Shown here: positions 1-12,500 of the stretch, one piece after another
Layout: each line of letters begins with the position of its first letter
Numbering within the stretch: position 1 is the first letter of the stretch
Program-made: the position numbers and the translations under genes
The notes under the pieces: generated by a model
What the model saw: only the letters and a program-made list of their open reading frames with translations
The model's database searches: none
Told to the model about the DNA's origin: nothing
NCBI GenBank assembly: GCA_012295275.1
Contig: CM022665.1
Location: forward strand, 21,055,150 to 21,119,149
DNA: 64,000 nt
Source of the DNA: Chrysomallon squamiferum
Lineage: Eukaryota; Mollusca; Gastropoda; Neomphalida; Peltospiridae
Direction: 5' to 3'

Positions 1-2420
1 CTCATGTTTGTTGCTTGAATCTCGAATACTGCATCCACTTTTATCCTGTTGTCTTATGGCCAATTGTTTTTGATTCATCATATTCTTCCTATGTCATGTT
101 TCAACAAACACTTCCTTTTATTTTCATTCTGTCATTGCATCTCCTTCCATATTTCTGCTTATCTCTCTCTCTGCCACACTTTTTGTTTCTCACTCATTCT
201 CTTTCTATTGTTTTCACTTTCTATCTGTGTAAGCATGCATGTGTGTTTAAAATGTGTTTATTTTATCACAAAAACATTTTTAAAAACCTTCTGTGAAAAA
301 AGAAGTTCACTTTCTTCTTTACCTTTTACAATATTATCATGTTTATGCTGCTTCAAATATTTCCCTACAGCTTGTTTGATGTTTCCAGACTCAACCACTG
401 AATACAGTGAAATTCATAATAATTCTTAAGCAAAAATATGTATAAAAATGGTAATTTTTTGCCGTTTCAGGTCATTTACCATCATCATTGAATACTGTTA
501 GAATATAGTTCATTTACAAGTCATTTGTTTTAAGTTGCTTTACTGGTTGGACATGTTTCCTACTGGATCAATTTTCTTTGATAAATACACATACAAAACA
601 TTGAAGAGTGGCATTATTTCTTACTACTTCTTTTGGTTGTTTTCTTCAGCAAAACAAGCATGTTTAAATTCCATTAAAATGCATTATGTTAGTCATTATG
701 TTACATATTTATTTCAGAGAATGTGTGCAATGTAGATATTTACAGAATCAGTTGTTTGACTGATAGGTGTATGTGCAGTAGTAAACACAGTGTGTGTCAC
801 TCATGTATTAATTCTGTATTTCACAGTGACATATCGGTTATTATCTGATTCGCACTTGTCTTCCACAGTTTACCATTTGTTCTTTATCTATTGCATGCCT
901 GGAATTTTCCATAATTGGCATAAGGCCATTATAAAAAAAAGAAAGTTGCACCATTTCAACCCTGCAGCTACAGAGATAAAAGCTTCATCATCATTTTTGT
1001 TTGTTTCTTTTCAAAGAAAAAAGTCTAGGATTTCAACTTGTTGGAAATTAACGCTGCCTCACTGTAATGTTGGAAATTAATGTTGGCTGACAGTAAAATA
1101 ATTTATTCTGAGAGTACAGTATTAAATATGACTTTAAAACCATCCCAGAAAGAAACAAAAAAAACCCAAAACAACAAGAACAAAACATTAAAACCTGTTT
1201 TATAACTTAACATTTATATACTAATGTCTATGTGTCAAGTTTCTTCTTTAAACATGATTGATATTTGATGTCTGATAGGTCATTAACCTTAAAGAAAAAT
1301 TAAAAATGTATTGCTTTTACTTAACAAAACAACAAAAAAGAAAAAGAACAAATCCTTTCCACTAGACCTTCCCAAAAAACCAGTAAACAAAACAACAAAT
1401 ATAAAAAATAAATAAATAAGAAACAACCCCAGAAGAAATAAAAATAAAATAAAAGGAATCTAATATTTAATTGCTGATAGATCTGTCAATTTCAAAAACC
1501 AGAGTAATATGATATTGTGAAAATTGATACTTAAGAAGAGTTTAAAAATAGATCTGAAAAAATAAGAAAATGTTAAATATATTTGAAAAAGGTTGCAAAG
1601 TTCAAGGGATGTTACAATTACAAAGCATTTGCTTTATGCACCCTTCATGTTAAAAAATCCCCAAATGCATATGTTAATTTCATTACTGGTTTGTATGCTC
1701 GATTTAGTGACATGAAAGTAAAAAGCAAATGGAGACTCAGTTTGATCACCTAAACTTGGCAAGAAAAAGACACATGAACATCCTGAAGTTTTGAAAAATG
1801 AATGTTATCAACAAATAGATTTATTCATAAAAACTTGTATTATTTATAGATGCACTGTTGCTGATGCTGAACATTTCTATCATGTGTTTTGAAAAAAATA
1901 AACATTTTCTACATGGCCAACAAAGAAATTTATTACTCATAAGAAACTTGGATTAATATGAGATGGACTTGTTGTAGGTGCTGAACCTTTCTATTTGTCA
2001 GCCTAATCAGAACATTTGATGTGACAGTATTATTCAATCTTTTTTCAATTTGCTTAAATTTTCAAAAGTTAATTTTATGTTTTGTTTCCTAGTTGTCATG
2101 CTTTTATGAAAATATACCTTTAACAGGTGAGTCTCCAAATATGTAACTAGTACAGCTAATAGATTTAATTTGTATATCTTAAAATTAATAGTTAACATCA
2201 TAAGCATATTTTTCCCTCGTGTTAAACAGGATCAGTTTAGTCTAACTCTCACCTGTAGTATATTTCAGTAATGTGAGATGGGCTTTTCTTCTTTCTAAGC
2301 TACAAATTTTATCAGATTACACACCTACAGCTTGAAGCTTCATGGATGAATAGATAGTTGCATTACATGTATCATATATGAATATAAAAATGACATATTA
2401 AAGTTATTGAGAGTGAGGCA

Positions 2421-2618
2421 GAGATAAGAAGTGATATTTACACATATGTGTTAAATAATGTTTTTGCATAGTTGGACAATAATACTAACAGAGGCTAATG
2501 ATGATAATTATTACTGGTTTAACCATCTTAAAATATTTTGGCTATTGGCTACATTCTATATGTAAATCAGTAAATCTTTCTTTTCTTATTTTTTTTTCTT
2601 TTTTTAATTATTTCAGAT

Positions 2619-2672
<54 letters not shown>

Positions 2673-3527
2673 ACAAATACGGTTACGATTAGCTATAACA
2701 TAGGCCTATATAAAAATTATTATTATTATTACTACTACCATTACTAAATTTATTAATATTACTATTATTGTTGTTGTTGTATTTCCTTATTTAGTACAGT
2801 TAAACTATCTGATATACAAGATCTGTGGTTCATTAGTTAAGGGTCTTAATTGAGATGTTATAGATAGATTTTGGCAGTACCCTGAGGGATATTTTCCATA
2901 CTACTGACTCATGACTGTTTAAACTATGTTTACCCTGACTGTTAGAAAGAATTTATTAAACTCTACATGCAGTTAACTCATAATGTTTGTATGTGTGTAT
3001 AATACATGTAAACTCCCTCATGAAATTTAACAGCCTCAGTCTGATACCCAATATCTGTCATTAAACATTCATCATTCATTCATTCGGTATTTAACCACTT
3101 AATATAACCATTCTTAGTCAAATGTTTTACTGTTATTGAAGGTATTCATTTATTTATTATTATTACCATGCTAAATTAGTATTACAGCAGATAATTGGTT
3201 CCTTATGGGAATTTCTGAATGGTGACAATGAAGTTGGTTAATTTGCAGTTTCTCCTGTCTTTCTATTCTCTATGCAAATTCAAATTCTTTGGTCTTATGG
3301 ATTTGCTGGAAAAGAAATGTGGGCACTGGACAAATGGAGGTGGGGTACTGGGAATAAAGAGACAATGAGATAAGAAGTGATATTTATACATATGTGTTAA
3401 ATAATGTTTTTGCATAGTTTGACAATAATACTAATAGAGGCTAATGATGATAATTATTACTGGTTTAGCCATCTTAAAATATTTTGGCTATTAGCTACAT
3501 TCTATATGTAAATCAGTAAATCTTTCT
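2421..3527 (+). repeat. 161-bp direct duplication (2421-2581 and 3367-3527)
   Basis: The two segments align end to end with offset 946, no gap and five mismatches over 161 bases, about 97% identical. They begin GAGATAAGAAG and end AATCTTTCT. The first copy is followed by a T-rich and ATT-repeat block, the second by unique sequence. No terminal inverted repeats or target duplications were noticed. Confidence 0.9.
2618..2672 (+). repeat. ATT microsatellite
   Basis: About 15 uninterrupted ATT units plus imperfect flanks. A tyrosine-rich open frame over it is a repeat artefact. Confidence 0.9.
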
Positions 3528-4029
3528 ACAAAGTTTTAAAACCTCTGGTGCTTTTAAACTGTTTACTATATCAGGATTGTGAGACAGACATTGTGTTTTT
3601 GATTGCTTATTGCATGTGGTTTGAGAGTTTGTTTACACAGTGGATTTTGTGTTTTTGAGACTGATAGTTAAACATTGTGTTTTTTTGAATGGGTGTGGTT
3701 ATGTTTAAAACTGACCATCTTACAGACTTGTCTTAATGACAATACCCAGAGAACAAAGTCAGTACTTGGTAGATAATGTAGAGTAAATATATACCTTTCT
3801 AGTCTCATTTTGCTCTCTGACATTTCTGTTGTAGATACAGTGAAAGGTCACATTCTCTGTGTTACAAAGGTCAAATGTACACCTGTATCATCAACAGGGA
3901 AAAAACAACACTAACCTTAGATTATAATTTTTTATGTTATTTGTTTATTTTTACTTTGTTTGTTTATTTATTATTAAGTATGAAATATCTGTGATGAAAC
4001 TGACTGTTTAAATTAAATTGTTTTTAACA

Positions 4030-4860
4030 CATACATGTATGGTGGTATTTGTAAATTTACCGTATTAAAAAGAATTAGAAAAATAAAAAAATAAATATTA
4101 ATAATAAAAAGATATATACTAAGTTTTGTAAATGTTAATTACTACTGTTACTTTATAAACTATTTTTATGGTTAACATACTAAAACTATTGCTGATTTAT
4201 TTATTTTAAATTTACCTCGTACAAGTGAAATGAAAAATAAATAAATAAATAAAGCAAATTTCACTGTAAATGATAATATATTACTTTTTTTTTCATAATC
4301 ATAATGTGAAATACTTTCATGGCTAATATACAAATGTATATCACTTACATTTATTTGTAAATTTGCCATGTTCAAATGAAATAAAAAAACAAAAAAAAAA
4401 CTGTAAATGAAAACATGCAACTGTTATTTCATAATCAAATATTTTCATGGTTAATAATATACAAAAGTGTATCACTCCACTGTCCAAATTTAGGTAAATT
4501 TATCACAATGAACATAAATAGAAAAAAAACTAAAAAAAAAACCCTATAAATGATCAAAATTCTGCTATTATTTCATAATCATTGCATGAAATATTTTCAT
4601 TGCTATTATACAAAAGTATATCACTCTATTATTTATTTGTAAATCTGTCACATTCAAATAGTATACTACTGTCATTTCATAATCAAATATTTTTCATGGT
4701 TAATAATAAACAAAAGTGTATCACACTGTTATTTAAATTTATGTAAATTTACCAGATTCAAATGAAATTATAAAAATAAAAAAAATAAAAATTCTGCTGT
4801 TATTTCATAAGCAAATATTTTCATGGTTAATAAGAAACAAAATTGTATCACTGAAGGGAT
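4030..4860 (+). repeat. Diverged tandem array, unit about 125-135 bp
   Basis: About six copies share the pieces TTCAAATGAAATA, TATTTCATAATCA, ATATTTTCATGG and GTATATCACT. Copies are strongly diverged with A-rich insertions. Confidence 0.7.
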
Positions 4861-5563
4861 TGGTAGAAATTTGCCTCCAGCTGTTTATTAACACAGTGTG
4901 TTAAAATAACTAACATTTATTATTTCATTTTTATTACTCATAATCACTGCTGATGTATCCAGTATGTTTCTACTTTTTACATAAAATTACACTGACAGTT
5001 CAAATTAACTGCAGCTATGAGAAAAGTAAATGTAAATAACGTATGTGGTATTTCAAATATCTATTTTTGTATTTATAGTAATTATGTATGTGTGTGTGAG
5101 TGTGCATGCATGCATGCATATGTATATCTGTATATGAATAATAAACAAATATCTATCCGTGTAATAATTATGCAAATGTCTATACATATTAAATGGATAA
5201 TAATTACTGACAAATATAAACAAGAAGAAATCTTGAGCTATGATAGTTACCATGTAGTCATTAATTACAAACAGCACAGTTCATATTACTGTGAGTGTGT
5301 TATGCAGGAATTTCAGTTTTCCTATGACAAACAAAATTAATGTTGACAGACATTTTACTTTGTTGACCCTCATGTATGTATTTGATATTCCATATGTATT
5401 TATATATACTCTTTGATTCACAGTTGTGAATAGCTTTTATTAAATACATGGGTAATATATATGTATGTATGTATGTGCACAGGAACACATGTATGTATAT
5501 ACTTACATATTTACATACATGAACATTTAAACGCATGCATACTTACACATAACACAGAAGCAT

Positions 5564-5564
<1 letters not shown>

Positions 5565-5598
<34 letters not shown>
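5565..5598 (+). repeat. CA microsatellite
   Basis: About 16-17 CA units within a longer CATA/CACA-rich stretch (5455-5610). Confidence 0.9.
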
Positions 5599-5602
<4 letters not shown>

Positions 5603-6323
5603 AACACACATAGAGATGCATCTATATTCATATTTTAAAATTATTGTGATAGTTCTAGATAATAGCCCAATAAAATGTCATGCATGTTTGTAAAGTACCC
5701 AGTAAAAACAAAAATAAAGATATCACATGTGTTTGAATTAGAATGATAATTATAGTTACTTTGATGCCTAATATTGTTTTACATATCTCTGGATTCCTAG
5801 GATCTAACAAACAATTACTTATTGCTACAATATATATATATATTTTTAACATTTTTTTTTTTTAATATAATCTAGTTGCAATACAACATGAAATCACATG
5901 CAAAAATATTCTGCTATGCACTTTACCCTTTCAGATCAAAAACAAAAACACTAGTTTGGATATCAGCATTTATTATTCTTGAATTTCTGACATTCACATA
6001 CTTGCTCTGTTGTGACAAGTGCTAAATTGTTTAAATAATCATCTGCTGCTAAAACAGTAACAACACACAAGTAGAAAATATACATACAATATCAGTAATT
6101 TGTGACCTGCCCAGTTGTTTTTGCATATAATCAGAACATTCAGATAATTATATTCAAAAGTCTAGGTAAGTACTTTAATTTGTGCATGTTTGAATTGAGG
6201 AATTGGCTTTACGGTTTTTATTCCTCTCAGAACTGGTCTGTATGAAAGGTCACATGATTTGTATGTGTGTGTTTATTCCTGTTTATATGTCAATGTTTGT
6301 GTTTGTGTTTGACAATATGTATT

Positions 6324-6348
6324 TGTGTGTGTGTGTGTGTGTGTGTGT
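6324..6348 (+). repeat. GT microsatellite
   Basis: About 12 GT units. Confidence 0.9.
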
Positions 6349-7369
6349 GAGAACTCATGTGCGATTTTGTGTGTATGTATGCATGGATGATTATTCCTTT
6401 ATTAGGACAGATAGATTCAGCAGATTTCTTGCTATTAAGTAGTAAAAGTTGAGTGAGTCAGCATATTTCTTACCACAAAAAGACAAAGGAAGAACACCAT
6501 TACATTTTAAATATTTAAGATTTTTTCACATATTTTGTTATTTTCTTTTTCTTTCTTTTAATTTAGAGTAATAAAAAAAAATGTATCTTCCTGCATTGGT
6601 ATTTTGATGAGTGGTCAAAATAACTGACTCAGTAAAGTCAGCCTTACACTGATTATTTTACCTATATTGTTACAGTATTTAAATGTAGTTTATCTGTACA
6701 GAAGATAGAAATTTAATACTTTTAGATAAATTTTTTCATGCTGCAGTGGTGATGGTAGTGTGTATCCTGTTTCTAACCATCTGAAGGGGTCAGCAGACAA
6801 TTTTGGGTCCTGTGAATTATATTTATCCTGAATGTGTCTACATTTGAAATGATTTATCTTTAAAATAAATAAATAAATAAATAATACTACTAATAAATAA
6901 TAAAAGCAATATTCCAAGAAGTCTGGGAAATAATTTCAAAGCTGACTTCAGCATGCTGCTAGGTTTATTTTACTGTTGTCATTATCCCCACATTTTGATT
7001 CCATGGCACAGAACTCTTAATTATGGAATGCAGTTTAAGAGTGTTGTGTGTATGTGTTAACATGTTTGTATGTATCAGCAGTCCACCAGAAAGCCATGTA
7101 AAAAAATAAAGCATTTTGAAACCAGCATGACTTTGAATCTAATAGGTGTTATTTTTTTTTAGATTTAATATGTAAGGTTGATTTGAGTTGTTTTAATGTA
7201 TCAGTGGCAGAGGTAAAAAAAAAAAAAAAAAAAAAAAAATTCTGTTACGAAAACAAGGCTGTGTTGCATTCTTTCATTTTTTTTTTCATCCCTTCTTTCC
7301 CCTCCTTTTCTTTCTTTTTATGTTGCATCCACATAATCTTACTTAGTCACATCTTGTAACAATACTCAA

Positions 7370-8110
7370 GATTTTCTGTTATGTCTTACAACCATACTTT
7401 ATGTTGCTGCTTGAAATTAAACCATACTGTGTGTTACTACATAGTGTTACTACCATAATGAATATTACTGCTTAGGTTTACAACCATACTATACTATTTT
7501 AGTCATATAACCAAGTATTTTTAATTTAGCCTTACAAACATAGTGTTCTTTAATTTAGCCTTATAAACATACTGAATATTACTATTTGTATTACAACTAT
7601 ACTGTGCTTTTACCTCTATCCTGAGGGTGTCAAGTTAGCCATACAGCCATACAGAATATAAATACACAGCCATACAGAATATAAATATAAAGCCATACAG
7701 CCATACAGAATATAAATACTTAGCCATACAGAATATAAATACATAGCCATACAAAATATAAATACATAGCCATACAGAATATAAATATAAAGCCATACAG
7801 AATATAAATACTTAGCCATACAGCCATACAGAATATAAATACTTAGCCATACAGCCATACAGAATATAAATACGTAGCCATATAGCCACACTGAATATGA
7901 CTGCTTAGCCATACACCTATATAGAATATAAGTGCTTAGCCATACATCCATACTGAATTTACATACTTGGCCATAAAGAATATACATACTTAGACATACA
8001 TTCATACTGAATATAATTAATTAGCCATACAGCCATACTGAATATAAATACTTAGCCATACTGAATACAGCTACTTAGACATACACCTGTGTGCTGCTAC
8101 TTGAGAGAGA
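7370..8110 (+). repeat. AGCCATAC minisatellite with two unit sizes
   Basis: The central part (about 7630-7870) is homogeneous. It mixes a 23-bp unit (AGCCATAC + AGAATATAAATACTT) with a 31-bp unit in which the 8-bp AGCCATAC piece is doubled. Flanks on both sides (from about 7370 and to 8110) hold older, diverged 31-32-bp copies. The open frame on the minus strand (SVWL and ILYGCMAK repeats) is repeat-derived. Confidence 0.85.
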
Positions 8111-9107
8111 GATTTTAGGAAATAGCTCGAGAAGAGGCTACAATAGAACTAAGACGCTGACATGAATGACAAGTGACGGCTAATCCCACATTTTTCTTGC
8201 CTGACTATTAGTGAAAAGGTCAGGTGAATAAAAACACGAAGTAGATATGTACCTGGGAAATAGGGAGGTTGTTTCAGTAGAAATCTTGAGAAATTTTTCT
8301 TAAAAATGTAACAGAAATGAATATTTATCAGCTGAAATAGGGGAGCTTGTTTCAATAGAAATCTTATTGGTTGCAACTGGTTTCTCAAAAGTGAATAATC
8401 AACAGCTGAGAGGAGTATTATGTGGGTGGACTGGATACCAGTATATTAAATATTAACCTTTTTTTTGTGGCTTTCTCCTTTATGTTCTAGTAGAGAAATC
8501 ACTCAGGTGTGACAGGCTTTATCAGATGTAATTCTAGCCAGTCAGGTGATATGAAAATAGGTTACAATTTCCTGTTAGACACAGGATACATTAAGTTTAG
8601 ATGTAACTTCTCTGTACTAGATAATTAAATATATATAATCAGGAGAAAAAAAATCCCAAATATTTAATACCCCACATGTGTGAGTGTGAGCATATTCATG
8701 TGCGTACATGTGTTTTTGTTTTTTCTTCTTTGTTTGTTATTTTGATTTATTAATTTTTATGAGATAAAAACTCTAACAGGAGTTTTAAAATCATGTGATT
8801 TGTTTTCTAAATGTTTGTAATATACTGGATACATTTATAGCAGTAATAAAAAATTTGTATGTAAATAAAGAGTGTTATGAATTACTTGTATAAATCGTAC
8901 ACACAGATATATACACATATAGACAGACATTCAGGACAGTCAGAGCAGCATGTAGCTTATGTATTCAACACACGTACAAACAAATGTACATACATTTATG
9001 GATATTATTTTTAAAGATTATTTTCATAGAATCTATTTGTGAAAACATTTCAAAGTCTTCAGGTTGTTTTAACTTTTTTAATTTAAATTTTATTTATGTA
9101 TTTAAGT

Positions 9108-9108
9108 T

Positions 9109-9147
<39 letters not shown>

Positions 9148-9313
9148 TTTTACTTGCTTACTTGATTATTTACTCATTTACATGGTTATTTATTTATTTA
9201 CTTGCTTACTTAACTACTTACCTATGTTATTGCTTTCTTATTTATTTATTTATTTATTTACTTGCTTATTTACCTACCTACTTTGTTATTTACATATTTA
9301 TTTATTTATTTCA
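9108..9313 (+). repeat. ATTT microsatellite running into a splice acceptor
   Basis: Three ATTT tracts (9108-9150, 9236-9260, 9296-9311), separated by imperfect units with C or G. The last one makes up the sequence directly before the CAG of the AFDN acceptor at 9314. Confidence 0.85.
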
Positions 9314-9314
9314 G

Positions 9315-9507
9315 AATAACCAGTTCCATGGAGTGGTCAGATTTTTCTTTCAAGGAGGGGGAGCCAATGTTGTAACTAAATGCATTCGTGTTGCAAGCAA
9401 TGCAACTACTGCCGAGGTCATCGATGTCCTCATAGAGAAGTTTCGACCAGATATGCGTATGTTGACACAGAGCAAATATGCTCTGTATGAAGTACATGTT
9501 AATGGAG
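9315..9507 (+). CDS. AFDN: AFDN exon: first half of RA1 domain
   Basis: Acceptor TTTCAG at 9309-9314, donor GTGAGT at 9508. Codons begin at 9315 and the exon ends with one spare base (phase 1). It encodes NNQFHGVVRFFFQ, TKCIRV, EKFRPDMRML and YALYEVHVNG, which match the N-terminal Ras-association domain of afadin that binds Rap1/Ras-GTP. In human afadin the exon boundary falls at the same place, just before the FHGV segment. The acceptor sits directly on an ATTT microsatellite. Confidence 0.95.
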
Positions 9508-12500
9508 GTGAGTAGTCTAAACGGTAAAACTATTTACCATTTTTTTTTTTTTTAGTTTGTTTGACTTGAAGTTCTGGTTTATTGTCCAGGACAAAACTTG
9601 CAGAAGAGTATGCATATACTGAGTAGTAGGTCCCTGGTTCAGACCTTGGTGTGGCCAGTTTGTAATTATGATCATCATAGCATCCCTGTTCAACAGATAC
9701 CCCACAGTAATGTGTGGCAAGTTTCTAATTATAGCCATTATAGCATCCCTCATCCACAAACACCCCAAGAAAATGTGTGGCCAGTTTGTAATTATAACCA
9801 TTGTATCACCGTTCATCAACAAATACCCCAAGAAAATAACACTACATGATTCAGGCATGTAATAAATAATTTTTAAAAATATGATCCAGAGTTCTAAATA
9901 GTTATATATAATTTATGTTAGTGCAGAAAAAAAGAGTGATGAAATAAGATTTTTTAATTTAATAATCACCTTTGAAGCCATTGAAGTATTTTTTCTGCAG
10001 TATAAAATAAATTTCACTGTTTGAAAATTAACCAACAAAGCAATTGATGTAATAAAGATACAGTACTAAAATTATCATTCCAGAATAAGAGTCCATTTTT
10101 GTCTTGGGGGCAATTTGTTTCTGAAGTTATCACCTGGACACAGTTGACTGGCTTGTAATGTTATCTGTCATGCTTGATTTATTTAAGCAGTTATCTGTGG
10201 CGAGTGTCTTGGGCAGTCATTGATTTATTGTCCATTATGTCTGAGTCCAAGATAAAAATTAAGAAAAACGTATCACCAGATAATGATGTTTCTCTTTCCA
10301 TTATCACCTGAGACAGACAGTGTTATCTTTTTAATAACTCACTGGTAATTATAGGAACTTTGTCTAACAGCTCCTTTGTATTTATAGGAGCTTTGAAATT
10401 ATAATGAAAGAACATTGTCTTTCTAGCTTCTTTATAATTATACATAGTTTTTTTGACTTTATGACAGCTTATTTGAAATTATAGGAGTTTTAACTTTTTA
10501 ACATCTTGGTATTTATAGGAGCTTTGTCTTTCAGCTCCTTTGCAAGGATATATAGGAGACTTTTGTCTTTGACAGCTCCTTTGTAATTATACATAGCTTT
10601 TTGTCTTTCTGACAGCTCTTCGTCATTATAATTAGGAGCTTTGTCTTTCTTTCAGCTCCTTTAAAATTATACATAAAAGCCTTTTTATCTTTCTGACAGT
10701 TCCTTTGTAATTATACAGTCTTTATTATATCTTTATTACCAACTTTGTCTTTCTGGTGTTTCCTTAGTAATTACCATAGCTTATTTTCTTAAATATCGCC
10801 TAAAGAAAATGAGAGAAAAATAAAAACGAAATGAACAGGGCACCATTTTGTGTTTTAATCTTTTTGACCCCCTCCACACCACAATAGCTGATGTTTGATT
10901 TAAGTGAAATGGTAGCAGGGGGTAATGACTGGTCACACATAACTGAAACATGTGTTGGTGCAGTCTCAGTAAGAATGTGTGTGTGTGTGTGTGTGTGGCA
11001 GAACAAAGTGATTTCCTGACAGGGTCCACTTCATCAGCTGTTTCTGTACATGTGTTTGTCGTTTGTTTTGCCTGGTCTTTCACAATATCGCATCCGAAAA
11101 CACTCATCAACAATCTTAACATCAAAACTATCTGTCATGAAAAGAAGTTACATATTTTTATTTTCTTCTTTGAATATAAACTTATCTTAGATTGTATCAT
11201 CACATATCAAAAATAAACCTTCTAAGATACTCCACCATCCCCAGATCACAGTTAACACCTAGACATTTTCTGTTCAACCCAGATACAACTACACCCCTCC
11301 TGACATCAACTATTTCCCCCAGTCATTAACTGTTCCCCAAAGACATCTACTCTCCCCAGACATCAACTAACCCCAACATCAACAGCTCCCCTGACATCAA
11401 CTACACCCCCTGACATCAACTACTCCTCTCAAAATCAGCTCAGCTCCCAAGACATCATCTACTCTCCCCAGATATCTGCTGCCCCCACCAAGACTAATAG
11501 AGAACAGACCACCAAAGAAACACTGACAGAGAAAACAGAGGAAAATTATCTGCAGAAATTTTGGTCCATTAAATAAACAGATGTTACCAGCAAAAACCAT
11601 AATTCATTTTACATGACAGAAAACGAATGAAGGTATTTGAAACAAGGCATGAAGCCTGAAGCCGTGCATTGTACCATCTTCATGGACATTATCAGATTAT
11701 GAGTTAGCACTTGTTGACTTAGGCACTTTTATAACTTCACAATTTTCTAAATTGAGATAGGAATGATTTAATCTCAACTGATGCATGACTAAATTGTGTA
11801 AGGAATTTCTGACATAACTGATCTAAATATTTCTGAGATGACTGATTTTAAGTATTCTGATACAACAAGTGTAAACTATTCAGATATGTCTGATGTCAGT
11901 TATTCTGATAGGAATGTAAATTATGTTGATACAACCTACATGAATTATTTTCATTATTTTGTGAGCCTGATTGGTTTAATAAAGTGTATATATATGTATC
12001 TATATCCTTAATTATTACCCTTTTATTTTTTTTAATTAAAGGTTGTGACCTAGATATGGTCAGTTAAGATAAATCGAATTCCTAATATTAATAATAAACA
12101 CAAAACGATTTATATTTTAATACTGAAATATTCTTGATGCCTGTATTTTCATAATAATGTTTTATGTAATAAAAATAGTATTTTACACATAGCAGATTTT
12201 AATAAAAATGTTTTGTTTTGTTCTCTTCTTTGTGTTTTTTTCTCTCTCCTGTATATTAATTTTGAAAACTGTTATTCAGTTGAAAATATAATTCAGTTAT
12301 TTGTGGAGTTTTGAAAATCAGGCTAATCTTCTTAGTGTTGCATCATGTGGAAATATTAAAAAAAAAAGAAAAAACTATTAACTGGTTTTTAGATAGCTCT
12401 GTCTTAAAGGAATCTTTATCAAAAGCTTGTTTAACATAAATTGACCAATAAATGTAAATTAAATTTTGATCAAAAGCTTAACATAACTGGACCCATAAAT

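Larger units (their letters stand above)
1..9314 (+). other. Upstream AFDN intron, no exon seen
   Basis: No exon-like sequence, including anything resembling the first afadin exon, was found on either strand. The stretch is AT-rich, with an ATT microsatellite, a 161-bp direct duplication (2421 and 3367), a tandem array at 4030-4860, CA and GT microsatellites, a poly(A) run at 7215-7239 and a minisatellite at 7370-8110. Open frames here are repeat-derived or AT-rich chance frames. It is read as the 3' part of a first intron more than 9.3 kb long, but part of it could be 5' flank if the first exon is unusually short. Confidence 0.6.

Noticed and set aside
2498-2692. Tyrosine-rich open frame
   Set aside because: It is a translation of an ATT microsatellite.
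7616-8005. 129-residue minus-strand open frame with ILYGCMA repeats
   Set aside because: It is entirely derived from the AGCCATAC minisatellite and ends with the repeat.
9598-9858. Overlapping open frames on both strands over the 63-bp repeat
   Set aside because: The unit length is a multiple of three, so several frames stay open at once; no conserved protein is recognised.
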